Source: Acinetobacter equi | Lineage (GTDB): Bacteria; Pseudomonadota; Gammaproteobacteria; Pseudomonadales; Moraxellaceae | NCBI RefSeq assembly: GCF_001307195.1 | Contig: NZ_CP012808.1 | Span: 2,232,001-2,296,000, forward strand | Direction: 5' to 3' | DNA: 64,000 bases | In this document: piece after piece, positions 37,682 to 47,092 of the stretch | Layout: the number at the start of each line of letters is the position of its first letter | Numbering within the stretch: position 1 is the first letter of the stretch | Program-made: the position numbers and the translations under genes | Notes under the pieces: model-generated | Told to the model about the DNA's origin: nothing | The model's input: the letters and a program-made list of their open reading frames with translations, nothing else | The model's database searches: none

Positions 37682-38572
37682 ATGACCATAAAAAAACGAG
37701 GTTTGGCTAAGGGGCGTGGTCTAGATGCCTTGCTTGGCTCAATCCAAAAAGAAAAGCTGCAACTCGAAGCGCAAGCAATGGATCATGGTCAGCTAAAACA
37801 AATTGATGTTAAGTTACTAAAGCGTGGCGAATATCAACCACGTCGTTTTATTCATGAAAAAGATTTAGAAGAGTTAGCAGCCTCTATAAAAAAACATGGG
37901 GTTATGCAGCCAATTGTGATTCGCTCTGTAGACGATGAACAGCATCCATATGAAATTATTGCGGGTGAGCGCCGCTGGCGTGCAGCACAAATTGCAGGTT
38001 TAAATGATATTCCTGCAATTGTGCGAGATTTACCAGATCAAGTCGCAATTGCTTTAGCACTGATTGAAAATATCCAACGTCAAGATTTGAACCCAATTGA
38101 TCAAGCAATGGCATTACAGCGTTTTCATGAAGAGTTTGGTCTAAGTCATCAAGAAATTGCAGATACGGTTGGTAAGGCACGCACAACAGTAAGTAATTTA
38201 TTACGCTTGCTTTCACTTGCAGATGAAGTGAAAGACTTAATGCAACAGGGTGAGCTTGATATGGGGCATGCCCGTGCTATTTTGACGTTAAAAGAAAAAG
38301 ATCAGCTTAAAGTGGCTCAAATTGTTATTGCGAAGGGTTTATCTGTACGTCAAACTGAACAATTGGTTCGTGATTTAATTGCACCTAAAACAACAGAAAC
38401 TGAGAAACCAAAAGTTTCTGTTGATATTCAATCCTTAACCCAAAAGCTTTCTGAGCGTTTTAGTGCTGAAGTGAAAATTGATCATAATAAGCAGGGTAAA
38501 GGGAAGTTGGTAATCCATTACCATTCACTAGATGAGCTTGATGGTATTTTGAATATATGTTTACCTGAGTAA
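37682..38572 (+). CDS. parB: Chromosome partitioning protein ParB
   Basis: The 296-residue protein binds parS, spreads as a CTP-dependent clamp and stimulates ParA. Conserved segments are the ParA-activating N-terminus (RGLAKGRGLDALLGS), the CTPase motifs QPRRFIHEKDLEELA and AGERRWRAAQIAGL, and the helix-turn-helix LSHQEIADTVGKARTTVSNL. The C-terminal dimer domain closes the protein. I found no sequence close to the parS consensus within this window. The gene ends the rsmG-parAB group. Confidence 0.95.
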   Translation: MTIKKRGLAKGRGLDALLGSIQKEKLQLEAQAMDHGQLKQIDVKLLKRGEYQPRRFIHEKDLEELAASIKKHGVMQPIVIRSVDDEQHPYEIIAGERRWRAAQIAGLNDIPAIVRDLPDQVAIALALIENIQRQDLNPIDQAMALQRFHEEFGLSHQEIADTVGKARTTVSNLLRLLSLADEVKDLMQQGELDMGHARAILTLKEKDQLKVAQIVIAKGLSVRQTEQLVRDLIAPKTTETEKPKVSVDIQSLTQKLSERFSAEVKIDHNKQGKGKLVIHYHSLDELDGILNICLPE

Positions 38573-38965
38573 GTTCTTTAGAAGTGTGAAATAGTATATT
38601 AAGCTGTTAAGTTGAGTGAGGTAGATCATCTTTGGTGATTTATTTTTGTTGTTTGTGAAATAAAGTCTTGAAAAGTAATTGGTTAAAGTGAATCAACTAT
38701 TTTTTCGTTCACATATTTCAAATATTCACATAAACTTAACGGCTTTATTGTCTTTTGTTTATCTATGTAGTTGTTTCAATTAGATGAGGAATTGTTGTGT
38801 TGATTTTTATCTTCGAATACAACAATTAAACAAATGCCAAATGAATAGCATATTTTAATATTGATTATTGCAAATTTTGCAAAGTATAAATGGATATTAA
38901 ATTGTGTAATAGATTTTGCGGGACAGCTTGAAGAATTAAGCTGGAGTCCCAGATCGAGGTTATCA
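38573..38965. other. parB-msbA intergenic region
   Basis: The 393 bases hold no convincing gene. The frame of msbA is open from 38861, but that section lacks a ribosome-binding site and family similarity. The last 50 bases contain a hairpin at 38920-38950, followed by the msbA ribosome-binding site. No clear terminator for parB is seen. Confidence 0.5.
38920..38950. repeat. Interrupted hairpin just before the msbA ribosome-binding site
   Basis: GGGACAGCTT at 38920-38929 pairs with AAGCT (38938-38942) and GTCCC (38946-38950), with a three-base bulge. It ends five bases before GAGGT of msbA and would form in the msbA leader RNA. Confidence 0.55.
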
Positions 38966-40693
38966 GTGAAGAAAGATCTTCAGGTCTATCGTCGTTTACT
39001 AAAATATTTAGTACCTTTTTGGGGAACAATTCTTTTAGTATTTTTGGGTTTTACTCTTAGTGCATCAACCGAGGTTGCTGTTGCGAAATTGCTTCAAGGT
39101 ATTATTGATGCGATTCAAACTAAGAATCGAGAATTTACAACGATTTTCCCATTACTAGTGGTTGGTTTAATCTTTTTCCGAGGATTGGGTTCTTATATTG
39201 GTAGTTATTACACGGCTGTAATTTCACGTCATTTGGTTTTCAATGTGCGTCAGCAAGTGTTTGCTAAAATTTTAAGATTACCGTCTCAGTATTTTTTAGA
39301 TAATAATAGTGGTCATATTACAGCAAAAATTATTTATAACGTAGATCAATTAACAAGTGCTTCTACTGAGTCTTTAAGAACATTGATTCAGCAGGGCTTA
39401 ATTACAATTGGTTTGTTGGGTTTCTTAATTTATACAAACTGGCGCTTAACCTTATGCATTTTAATATTTGCACCTCTTATTGGTGTTTTAATGCGTAAAG
39501 CTGGTAAGCGTATGCGCAAATTGTCTCTTCAAGTCCAAGATACGATGGGCGATGTTAATCATGTTGTTCAAGAAACAGTAAATGGCAATATGGTTGTAAA
39601 GGGCTTTGCAGGGCAAGAATATGAGCAATCACGTTTTAAAAAGCATTCTTTAGAAAACTTAAAGCGTGGGTTGAAAATGGTTGCTGTGTCACAATTGAAT
39701 ACGCCTGTAATTCAAGTGATTATGGCAATTGCAATGGCAATTATTATTTGGATTGCATTAAGACCTGAAATTTTACAAGATATTAGCGCTGGTGCATTTG
39801 TTGCTTATATTACTGCGGCGGGTATGCTCAGTAAACCAATTAAAGCATTGACTGAGATTAATGAAAAATTGCAACGTGGTTTGGCTGCAGCGCATTCAGT
39901 ATTTGAGCTTTTGGATTTAGATGAAGAAAAAGATACAGGTACACAAACTCCGAAACTACATGGCAATATTGTTTTTGATCATGCCAATTTAACTTATCAT
40001 GATGGGCATAAAGCGATTCAAGACTTTACTTTAAATGTTAAATCTGGTCAGACAATTGCACTTGTTGGGCGTTCAGGTGCAGGGAAAACATCTTTAGTTA
40101 ATTTACTTGTTCGATTTCAAGAATTAACATCAGGGCAAATTTTACTTGATGGTATTGATATTAAAGATATCAAGCTAGATAGTTTAAGAACGCAAATTGC
40201 AATGGTAAATCAGCAAGTTGTATTATTTAATAGAACTGTTCGTGAAAATATTGCGTATGGCCAGTTAGAAAACATTTCCCAAAATGAAGTTGAAAAAGCA
40301 GCAAAAGCTGCATATGCCCATGATTTTATTATGGCTTTGCCACAAGGGTATGATACAGTTCTAGGTGCTCAAGGCTTAAATTTATCTGGTGGTCAGCGTC
40401 AGCGCATTGCAATTGCACGTGCTATTTTGAAAAATGCACCAATTTTAATTTTGGATGAAGCAACAAGTGCATTAGATAATGAATCTGAGTATTTCATTCA
40501 GCAAGCATTTGATACAGCTATGCAAGATCGGACAACAATTGTGATAGCGCATCGCTTATCTACAATTGAAAATGCAGATTGCATTGTAGTGATGGATAAA
40601 GGGCGTATTTTGGAGCAAGGTTCACATAGTGAGTTGATTGCGAAAGAAGGTGCATATTATCAATTGCATAAGCGTAATTTTGAGGAAAATTAA
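38966..40693 (+). CDS. msbA: Lipid A export ABC transporter MsbA
   Basis: The product is a 575-residue half-transporter with six membrane helices in the first 310 residues and a nucleotide-binding domain after it. Walker A is VGRSGAGKTSLVNLL, the signature is LNLSGGQRQRIAIARA, Walker B is ILILDEATSALD, and the H-loop is IVIAHRLST. It flips core lipid A across the inner membrane. I choose GTG 38966 because GAGGT lies five bases upstream and VKKDLQVYRRLLKYL matches the family start; the open frame reaches 38861. It leads the tight group msbA-lpxK-kdsB-holB. Confidence 0.94.
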   Translation: MKKDLQVYRRLLKYLVPFWGTILLVFLGFTLSASTEVAVAKLLQGIIDAIQTKNREFTTIFPLLVVGLIFFRGLGSYIGSYYTAVISRHLVFNVRQQVFAKILRLPSQYFLDNNSGHITAKIIYNVDQLTSASTESLRTLIQQGLITIGLLGFLIYTNWRLTLCILIFAPLIGVLMRKAGKRMRKLSLQVQDTMGDVNHVVQETVNGNMVVKGFAGQEYEQSRFKKHSLENLKRGLKMVAVSQLNTPVIQVIMAIAMAIIIWIALRPEILQDISAGAFVAYITAAGMLSKPIKALTEINEKLQRGLAAAHSVFELLDLDEEKDTGTQTPKLHGNIVFDHANLTYHDGHKAIQDFTLNVKSGQTIALVGRSGAGKTSLVNLLVRFQELTSGQILLDGIDIKDIKLDSLRTQIAMVNQQVVLFNRTVRENIAYGQLENISQNEVEKAAKAAYAHDFIMALPQGYDTVLGAQGLNLSGGQRQRIAIARAILKNAPILILDEATSALDNESEYFIQQAFDTAMQDRTTIVIAHRLSTIENADCIVVMDKGRILEQGSHSELIAKEGAYYQLHKRNFEEN

Positions 40694-40696
40694 CAC

Positions 40697-41701
40697 ATGT
40701 CAGTAGCTCAATTTATTCAAGATGCTTGGAATAAACAAGCTAAATGGTTAATTGTGTTACGACCGTTATCTTTATTGTATAAATCAGCATCTGTATTGAA
40801 TAAGAAGTTATATGTTACGGGGATGAAACCTGTATATACAGCTCCAGTTCCTGTGATGGTGATTGGTAATATTACTGTAGGTGGAAGTGGCAAAACCCCT
40901 TTATTGATTCAATTAGTGGGTTATTTGCAAAAACGAAATATTCGGGTTGGTGTGATTAGTCGTGGTTATGGTGGAAGGGGGCCTTTCCCAGCATATGTTG
41001 ATTTTGACTCACTTCCTGAAACAGTAGGTGATGAACCTTGTTTGATTGTACAATCAACAGGTGTTCCTATGGTTGTAGGTGCGAATCGTCAAAAAAATAT
41101 TGAATTGCTGTTATCTAAGCATGAGTTAGATTTAATTATTAGTGATGATGGTTTGCAACATCATGCTTTAAATCGACAATTAGAGTGGATTGTCTTAGAT
41201 CAAAATCGTGGTTTAGGAAATCAGAAACTGTTGCCAGAAGGCTATTTAAGAGAGTCAGTGGACCGCTTAAACACAGCAACAGTCATTGAGCATACTTCAT
41301 CTCCTCAATCTGAATTGCATATGCATTTGGAGGTGACACAGCCTTATTTGTTAAATCCTATACAGGCTTTTGAGTTTAATCCAAAACAAAATTTTTATGC
41401 ACTGGTGGGTATAGGTTTTCCGCAAAGATTTTACAAGACATTAGAGTCTATGGGGGTGATGCAATTCCAATGTCATGAATTTCCAGATCATCATGATTAT
41501 GAAATTGAGGATCTAGACTTTGATGATGCAGGTCCCATCATTACGACTGAAAAAGATGCAGTTAAGCTTTTACCTTTGTTAAAAGAAAATCCAGATTATC
41601 GACGTGAAATATGGGTTGTTCCTGTAGAGGCTATCTTGTCTCCAGCTTGTTATTCTTTATTGGATGAACAACTTGAACAACTTGGTATTCAGGTAAATTA
41701 G
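40697..41701 (+). CDS. lpxK: Tetraacyldisaccharide 4'-kinase LpxK
   Basis: The 334-residue membrane-associated kinase adds the 4'-phosphate to lipid A precursor. The P-loop is [15 protein letters not shown] near residue 54, followed by [20 protein letters not shown] and the DDGLQHHAL motif, all typical of LpxK. A hydrophobic N-terminal helix anchors it to the inner membrane. It starts three bases after msbA and ends eight bases before kdsB, so the lipid A and LPS genes are co-transcribed. Confidence 0.95.
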   Translation: MSVAQFIQDAWNKQAKWLIVLRPLSLLYKSASVLNKKLYVTGMKPVYTAPVPVMVIGNITVGGSGKTPLLIQLVGYLQKRNIRVGVISRGYGGRGPFPAYVDFDSLPETVGDEPCLIVQSTGVPMVVGANRQKNIELLLSKHELDLIISDDGLQHHALNRQLEWIVLDQNRGLGNQKLLPEGYLRESVDRLNTATVIEHTSSPQSELHMHLEVTQPYLLNPIQAFEFNPKQNFYALVGIGFPQRFYKTLESMGVMQFQCHEFPDHHDYEIEDLDFDDAGPIITTEKDAVKLLPLLKENPDYRREIWVVPVEAILSPACYSLLDEQLEQLGIQVN

Positions 41702-41709
41702 GCAAATAT

Positions 41710-42471
41710 ATGAAACACATTGTTATTCCTGCTCGTTTTGCAAGTTCAAGATTACCAGGAAAACCTTTATTAGAAATACATGGTCGCCCAATGATTTTAC
41801 GTGTCGTAGATCAAGCGAAAAAAGTTGAAGGTTTTGATGATTTATGTGTTGCAACAGATGATGAGCGTATTGCTGAGATTTGTCGTAAGGAGGGAGTAGA
41901 TGTTGTGATTACATCAAAACACCATCCTTCAGGAACAGATCGTTTAAGTGAGGTTGCTCGAATTAAAGGATGGGTAAGCGAAGATATTATTGTAAATGTG
42001 CAAGGTGATGAGCCTTTATTACCAGCTTCACTTGTACAGCAAGTATCAAACCTTCTTGTTGATCAGCCTGAATGTTCAATGTCGACTTTATGTGAGCCAA
42101 TTTATGAGCTATCAGAATTTCAGCGTGATAGCATTGTTAAAGTCGTTATGTCAAAGCAGAATCAAGCTTTGTATTTTAGCCGTGCAACTATTCCATATGA
42201 TCGTGATGGTGCCAAAAATCAAAATCCATCATTACATAATCAGGCTTACCGCCATCTGGGGTTGTATGCGTATCGAGTGAAATTATTGCAAGAATATGTA
42301 ACTTGGGATATGGGCGTGCTGGAAAAACTCGAAAGTTTGGAACAATTACGTGTTTTAGAAAATGGGCATCGTATAGCGATTGCTGTAGCTGAGGCAAATT
42401 TACCACCAGGCGTAGATACTCAAGAAGATTTAGATCGTTTAAACGCGATGGATATTTCTACATTTGAATAA
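41710..42471 (+). CDS. kdsB: 3-deoxy-manno-octulosonate cytidylyltransferase KdsB
   Basis: The 253-residue enzyme activates Kdo as CMP-Kdo for LPS inner-core synthesis. The N-terminus [15 protein letters not shown] binds CTP, and [11 protein letters not shown] is the metal-binding segment. Later motifs are [13 protein letters not shown] and RHLGLYAYR, followed by [10 protein letters not shown]. The gene follows lpxK closely and precedes holB. The clear Kdo pathway supports a conventional lipid A-Kdo envelope. Confidence 0.96.
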   Translation: MKHIVIPARFASSRLPGKPLLEIHGRPMILRVVDQAKKVEGFDDLCVATDDERIAEICRKEGVDVVITSKHHPSGTDRLSEVARIKGWVSEDIIVNVQGDEPLLPASLVQQVSNLLVDQPECSMSTLCEPIYELSEFQRDSIVKVVMSKQNQALYFSRATIPYDRDGAKNQNPSLHNQAYRHLGLYAYRVKLLQEYVTWDMGVLEKLESLEQLRVLENGHRIAIAVAEANLPPGVDTQEDLDRLNAMDISTFE

Positions 42472-42483
42472 TTGGAAATCAGC

Positions 42484-43470
42484 ATGCAAGAAATAGTAGC
42501 ACAGGTTTATCCATGGCAAAAACAAGTTTGGGATACACTGACGGCTAGATTTCCTAAAATTGGTCATGGTTTGTTATTTTATGGTAAAAAAGGCTGTGGG
42601 AAAGAAGCTTTTACGCAGCAATTTCTTGCATGGGTTTTATGTTTAAATCGACATGAAAGCAATCAACCTTGTGGTGTTTGTGGTAGTTGTCAATGGTTGA
42701 AGTCTAGTACACATCCGAATTATGTGTATATCAGTACGGATGAAGATAATAAAAAGCAAAATGCTAAAATAAAAATTGAAAAAATACGTGATTTACAGCC
42801 TTTTGTGCAGCAAACGGTGGATGGTTGGCGTGTTATTGTGATATCACCTGCGGAAGCATTAAATATTGCATCATCAAATGCATTGCTTAAAACACTAGAA
42901 GAGCCAGGTGAGCGTGTGATTATTATTCTACTGGCTGAGCATTATTTAAAATTGCCTGCAACTATACGCAGTCGGTTACAGCATTTTGCTTTGGATCGTA
43001 TTGAGCGAGATCAAGCACAAACATTTTTACAGCAAAATTTGCCTGATTTAAGCGAGGAGAGGCAACAGCTTTTACTGAGTTTGTCTAATCAAATGCCTTT
43101 ACAAGCAATGGCTTTGGCTAACCAAGAGTGGATAGAAAAGCGTCAAGAGTTTTTGCAAGATTGGTTGAAGCTCGTAATGCAAAAAAATATGCCACTCGCG
43201 ATTGCGACAAAATGGAATAAAGCTTTAGGATTTTCAGAATTTTTAAGTATGTTTGAATATTTGTTGTCTGATATTATTTGTGTAAAGATGGATCAACAAA
43301 TTACGAATAATGATTTAGACTTTAAACAATTATCTGAACAATACTCATTTGATACTTTGTTTGAAATATATTCGGAACTACAGCAATCTAAGAGAATGAT
43401 TGAGCAAAATGTACAAACGAATTTGGCATTAGATCAATTGTGTATTAGATTGATGAATGTTCAAAATTAG
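42484..43470 (+). CDS. holB: DNA polymerase III subunit delta-prime
   Basis: The 328-residue clamp-loader subunit has the AAA+ fold. The P-loop region GLLFYGKKGCGKEAF is degenerate, as usual for delta-prime, and the zinc-binding cysteines lie in NQPCGVCGSCQWL. The SRC-like region reads SSNALLKTLEEPG, followed by TIRSRLQHF. ATG 42484 has GGAAA upstream; TTG 42472 is in frame four codons earlier. It is followed by pilZ and tatD, the same order as in Pseudomonas. The upstream tmk common there is replaced here by the LPS genes. Confidence 0.92.
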   Translation: MQEIVAQVYPWQKQVWDTLTARFPKIGHGLLFYGKKGCGKEAFTQQFLAWVLCLNRHESNQPCGVCGSCQWLKSSTHPNYVYISTDEDNKKQNAKIKIEKIRDLQPFVQQTVDGWRVIVISPAEALNIASSNALLKTLEEPGERVIIILLAEHYLKLPATIRSRLQHFALDRIERDQAQTFLQQNLPDLSEERQQLLLSLSNQMPLQAMALANQEWIEKRQEFLQDWLKLVMQKNMPLAIATKWNKALGFSEFLSMFEYLLSDIICVKMDQQITNNDLDFKQLSEQYSFDTLFEIYSELQQSKRMIEQNVQTNLALDQLCIRLMNVQN

Positions 43471-43624
43471 AGAAGCATCTTGCCTGTTGTATGATTAGAT
43501 GTTCTTGAATGAGAAGATTAATAAAAGTTAAATATTATAGTTATAAATTGATTTATTTTTGATGGTTTTAAAATGGAAATAAAAATAAATAATTTTTTGA
43601 ATTATTATGTAAATGGGGGTGTTT

Positions 43625-43957
43625 ATGCATAACTATGAATTACGGATAGATCTGTCAGATAAAGAGGCACTCTATCATAGTGATATGCCTTATGTTTTGG
43701 GTGGAGGATTATTTATTCCATCAAAACTGAATGTAAGTATGGGGGAAGTGCTGTCTATTCGGTTGGTGTTGCCAGAAGAAGAACAAGAAATTTTATTAAA
43801 AGCTAAAGTTGTTTGGATGTCTCAAAAGCAAAATGGTATTAAACCTCAAGGTTTTGGTGTACAAATTTTGGGGGAAGATAGTATTTTTTACAAAGCAAAA
43901 GCAGAAAAATTGCTTGCAGGTATTAAAGCAAACGCCCGTAGTAGTTACACTATGTAA
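43625..43957 (+). CDS. pilZ: PilZ domain protein (type IV pilus biogenesis)
   Basis: The 110-residue single-domain protein matches the founding PilZ of type IV pilus assembly: MPYVLGGGLFIPSKLN, then LVLPEEEQEILLKAKVVWM and PQGFGVQIL. It lacks the RxxxR and D/NxSxxG residues needed to bind cyclic di-GMP, as does Pseudomonas PilZ, which works by protein contacts with PilB and FimX. ATG 43625 follows a GGGGGTG stretch; ATG 43613 is four codons upstream in frame. The holB-pilZ-tatD order supports the name. Confidence 0.88.
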   Translation: MHNYELRIDLSDKEALYHSDMPYVLGGGLFIPSKLNVSMGEVLSIRLVLPEEEQEILLKAKVVWMSQKQNGIKPQGFGVQILGEDSIFYKAKAEKLLAGIKANARSSYTM

Positions 43958-43984
43958 TTAAATTCATGAGATAGGATGATTTTT

Positions 43985-44758
43985 GTGTTTGTAGATACTC
44001 ATTGCCATTTAACAATGTTAGATTTGACACCTTACGATGGAAATTTAGATCGTGCATTGCAACAAGCACGTGATGTTGGTGTATCTAAATTTATGAGTAT
44101 TTCTGTCAATTTAGATGATCATATTGAATTGTCGAAAATTGCATCACGCCATGAAGATGTGGGGTACACGATAGGTGTGCATCCTTGTGAGGATGCTTCG
44201 GTTATGGCACGAGCAACAACTGAGCGTTTGATTGAATTGGCGCAAGCTGAAAAAGTTTGGGCATTGGGGGAAACTGGGCTAGATTATTTTCATAGTACCG
44301 ATTTTGTTCAAGAGCAAAAAGCATGTTTTGCACGCCATATTAATGCATCGCAAGCAGTCAAAAAACCAGTTGTTGTACATACTCGTTCAGCAAAACATGA
44401 TACGGTTGATATTATTCGAGCAGAAAAATCGACACATGGAATTTTGCACTGCTTCACAGAAGATTGGGAAACAGCAAAAGCAGTTTTAGATTGTGGATAT
44501 TATGTGTCATTTTCGGGGATTGTTTCTTTTAAGAATGCTCAGGATCTAAGAGATGTTGCGAAACAAGTTCCATTAGATCGCGTATTAATTGAGACGGATA
44601 GTCCTTATTTAGCACCAGTGCCATATAGAGGAAAGTCTAATGAACCTAAATATGTACCATATGTAGCCAAAGCTCTAAGTGAAGTATATGATAAGTCGCT
44701 AGAGGAAATAGCTTTGATTACAATGACTAATTTTGAAAACCTCTTGAATCAAAAGTAA
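43985..44758 (+). CDS. TatD family deoxyribonuclease
   Basis: This 257-residue metal-dependent hydrolase of the TatD family is in the YcfH-like branch. Metal ligands are visible in order: VDTHCHL at the N-terminus, ALGETGLDYF, VVHTRSA, ILHCFTEDW and ETDSPYLAPVPYRGKSNEP. Family members are 3'-5' DNases or D-aminoacyl-tRNA-type hydrolases; the exact role here is unknown. GTG 43985 is preferred over ATG 43976 because AGGA lies about eight bases before it and the family begins right at the VDxHCH motif. The gene follows pilZ after 27 bases. Confidence 0.9.
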   Translation: MFVDTHCHLTMLDLTPYDGNLDRALQQARDVGVSKFMSISVNLDDHIELSKIASRHEDVGYTIGVHPCEDASVMARATTERLIELAQAEKVWALGETGLDYFHSTDFVQEQKACFARHINASQAVKKPVVVHTRSAKHDTVDIIRAEKSTHGILHCFTEDWETAKAVLDCGYYVSFSGIVSFKNAQDLRDVAKQVPLDRVLIETDSPYLAPVPYRGKSNEPKYVPYVAKALSEVYDKSLEEIALITMTNFENLLNQK

Positions 44759-44800
44759 AAATGTATATGGATAAGCGAGAAGAGAGTTTATAGGGTGAAG

Positions 44801-45421
44801 ATGGATCGTCAAGCTCAGTTTAGAGCAAGAGAAGCTTTGATTTTTCAAGTTGCAGAACAGTTGTTACTTGAGAATGGTGAATCAGGTATGACCTTGGATG
44901 CCTTGGCTGCCGAATTGGATTTGGCAAAAGGTACGCTTTATAAACATTTTCAAAGCAAGGATGAGTTGTATATGCTGCTCATTATTCGTAATGAAAATAT
45001 GCTATTGGAAATGGTTAGGGATTCTGAAAAAGGTTTTCCTGAGCATTTAGTATTTTTTATGCTTCACCATCTTCATCATCCTGAGAGAACAGTACTGTTT
45101 CATCAAATAGAAGAGAGGTTGTCGACAACTGGCGTTGGGATTAATTTACTATTTAGCGAATTATACCAAGTGAGAAAGGAGCGATTACGGATCATTATAC
45201 GTATGACGGAGCAATATCTCGAATCTATTCGAAGTTCGATGAGTGTGCGTGATTATTTGGCTTCTATTTGGTCATTAACTTACGGAGCAGCGGCAATCTT
45301 GAATTCTAGTTTTTATCAGCGTTATTTGGGGTCAAGAGATACGTTGAGAGTCGCTTATATTGACCAAGCGCTGGCTTTACCTAAAAAAGTAAAAATAATG
45401 GATTTGGAACGCGCTGTTTAA
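44801..45421 (+). CDS. TetR/AcrR family transcriptional regulator
   Basis: The 206-residue regulator has a TetR helix-turn-helix at residues 10-55: VAEQLLLENGESGMTLDALA, then AELDLAKGTLYKHFQSKDEL. The rest is a helical ligand domain with no assignable ligand. ATG 44801 is taken as the start because AGGG precedes it; GTG 44795 is also in frame. It follows tatD by 42 bases and ends ten bases before gspH, so it may be co-transcribed with the pseudopilin genes. The same TatD-TetR neighbourhood, as I recall, exists in Pseudomonas. Confidence 0.9.
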   Translation: MDRQAQFRAREALIFQVAEQLLLENGESGMTLDALAAELDLAKGTLYKHFQSKDELYMLLIIRNENMLLEMVRDSEKGFPEHLVFFMLHHLHHPERTVLFHQIEERLSTTGVGINLLFSELYQVRKERLRIIIRMTEQYLESIRSSMSVRDYLASIWSLTYGAAAILNSSFYQRYLGSRDTLRVAYIDQALALPKKVKIMDLERAV

Positions 45422-45431
45422 GGTTGATTAC

Positions 45432-45980
45432 ATGAAACTATCATCACAAAAAGGTTTTACTTTGGTTGAGTTAATGGTGGTGATTGTGATTGTTTCGATA
45501 GTTGCATCACTTATTTTGGTTAATATGGATAGTATTGATCATCGTAAAGTGATGCAGGCAAGAGAAGTTTTGATTATGGATTTACAGCGAGTTGCACGTG
45601 AATCTCAGGATCAATCTAAAATTTTAGCATTATCTTTAAATCCATCAATAGAGAATAATAATTATCAATATAAGATTGTGGAGTACATTCCATTTGAAAA
45701 GTCTTCAAAAAAACCTCTGATTCAATTGGATCAACAATGGTTGTTTTATAAAGAATTTAAAGCTCGAGAATTGCCAAATGATGTTTATGTGCAAATTACA
45801 CCAACACAATACATATTTGAAAATGCTGGGAATCAAGACTTATTAAATGATAGAGCACCGAAGTTGATTTGGTTGGGTAATGGTGAAGTTAAACCCGTTA
45901 CAATTCAGTTTTATCATCGGCAAAAACCAATTGGCGCAGAAATTAAAATTGATTATTTAGGTAAAATTCATGCAAGTTAG
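45432..45980 (+). CDS. gspH: Type II secretion system minor pseudopilin GspH
   Basis: The 182-residue pseudopilin has a short basic leader and the prepilin peptidase site KGFTLVELMVVIVIVSIVAS, with cleavage between Gly and Phe and Glu at +5. The hydrophobic helix is followed by a globular domain (RVARESQDQSK) with the GspH/FimT pattern. It is first of four coupled genes H-I-J-K and overlaps gspI by 11 bases. These minor pseudopilins form the tip of the T2SS pseudopilus. The rest of the secretion system is not in this window. Confidence 0.88.
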   Translation: MKLSSQKGFTLVELMVVIVIVSIVASLILVNMDSIDHRKVMQAREVLIMDLQRVARESQDQSKILALSLNPSIENNNYQYKIVEYIPFEKSSKKPLIQLDQQWLFYKEFKARELPNDVYVQITPTQYIFENAGNQDLLNDRAPKLIWLGNGEVKPVTIQFYHRQKPIGAEIKIDYLGKIHAS

Positions 45981-46356
45981 AGGATTTACCTTGCTTGAGG
46001 TAATGGTTGCATTAGCAATTTTTGCAATCGCTGCTTTGGCTTTAACGCAAGTTGCAATGCAATACACACAAGCGACATACAATTCTGAATTAAAAACAAA
46101 AGCACACTTTGTTGTATCGAATGAACAAGCATTGATGGAAATTAATCAAATATGGTTAACAGGATTAGATTCTAAGCAGGTTACACAACAGGGGGTAACA
46201 TGGCAAATAGATAAAAAAAGTGAGCCTACCATTAGTGAAAATGTGCAACGTATAGATATTCACGTTAGTTTGTTTAATAATGAAACAGCTAAAGTGGAAA
46301 ATGGTATTACTGATTCAATTTTCTTTAATCGTCGTGTTGTGCAGGAAACGCCATGA
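45970..46356 (+). CDS. gspI: Type II secretion system minor pseudopilin GspI
   Basis: The 128-residue pseudopilin starts MQVRGFTLLEVMVALAIFAI, a prepilin leader with the Gly-Phe cleavage site and Glu at +5. The C-terminal part (GVTWQIDKKSEPT, VQRIDIHVSL) follows the short GspI pattern. It overlaps gspH at its start and gspJ at its end (ATGA), so all three are translationally coupled. GspI is known to start tip assembly with GspJ and GspK. Confidence 0.88.
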   Translation: MQVRGFTLLEVMVALAIFAIAALALTQVAMQYTQATYNSELKTKAHFVVSNEQALMEINQIWLTGLDSKQVTQQGVTWQIDKKSEPTISENVQRIDIHVSLFNNETAKVENGITDSIFFNRRVVQETP

Positions 46357-47042
46357 TACGAAAAAAATTGGGTTTTACGTTAATAGAATTATTGATTGCA
46401 ATTGCTATTTTTGCTGTTTTATCCGCATTAGGCTGGAAGGTGTTTGATCATATTGCACATGTAAAAGATCGAAATATGGTTCGGGAGAAAATGTTAATAG
46501 ATTTACAAACAGCCTATCAAGTTATATTAAAAGATAGTTTGCAAATAATCCCAATTGCAGCAAATATAAATAATCAAATGCAACCATCGTTGATACTCGA
46601 AAATAATAGATTAGTTTTTAATAAAGCAGGTGTTGTGGACCCTTTGCAGCAAGGAAAGTCACCCTTTGAGCGAATTGAGTATCTTTATAATGAAAATGAG
46701 AAGTCAGTTTTACGGTTGAAATATCAAAATTTAAATCATGCAGGCAATGATATACCGGAAAGTAGTGTATTTTTACGTAATGTTGATGAGTTTAGGGTTG
46801 AGGTTTTAAATCCTGATGCATTGGTTGTATGGCCAATGAGTCAAAATGTAGAAGCTCAAGATCAGATTGTCGGTGAATTACCCAAAGGGATAAAATTTGA
46901 TATTACACAAAATGGTGTAAAGTATGAGTGGATATTTAGTTTGTTAAATACAGAGTATTTAAAGACTTTGAAAAATACTAATTCGACGCTAATAACCTCT
47001 GAGAATAGATCCTCATCAAACCAGAATTTAACGAATAGGTAG
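46353..47042 (+). CDS. gspJ: Type II secretion system minor pseudopilin GspJ
   Basis: The 229-residue pseudopilin has the leader KKLGFTLIELLIAIAIFAVL with Gly-Phe cleavage and Glu at +5. The globular part includes the GspJ features FERIEYLYNENEKSVLRL and FLRNVDEFRVEVL. The last 20 residues are Ser/Asn-rich. It overlaps gspI by four bases and is followed by gspK after 50 bases. Confidence 0.88.
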   Translation: MIRKKLGFTLIELLIAIAIFAVLSALGWKVFDHIAHVKDRNMVREKMLIDLQTAYQVILKDSLQIIPIAANINNQMQPSLILENNRLVFNKAGVVDPLQQGKSPFERIEYLYNENEKSVLRLKYQNLNHAGNDIPESSVFLRNVDEFRVEVLNPDALVVWPMSQNVEAQDQIVGELPKGIKFDITQNGVKYEWIFSLLNTEYLKTLKNTNSTLITSENRSSSNQNLTNR

Positions 47043-47092
47043 GATTGTGGATAATATCTGATGCAAAAAATTAGAATAATTAGAGTTTAGTT

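Noticed and set aside
36903..38572. parS centromere sites or replication origin near parAB
   Set aside because: CACGTG at about 37473 and at 4812 lacks the flanking halves of the parS consensus; no cluster of DnaA boxes is seen.
38861..38965. Longer N-terminus of msbA
   Set aside because: No ribosome-binding site at 38861, no family match, and GTG 38966 follows GAGGT.
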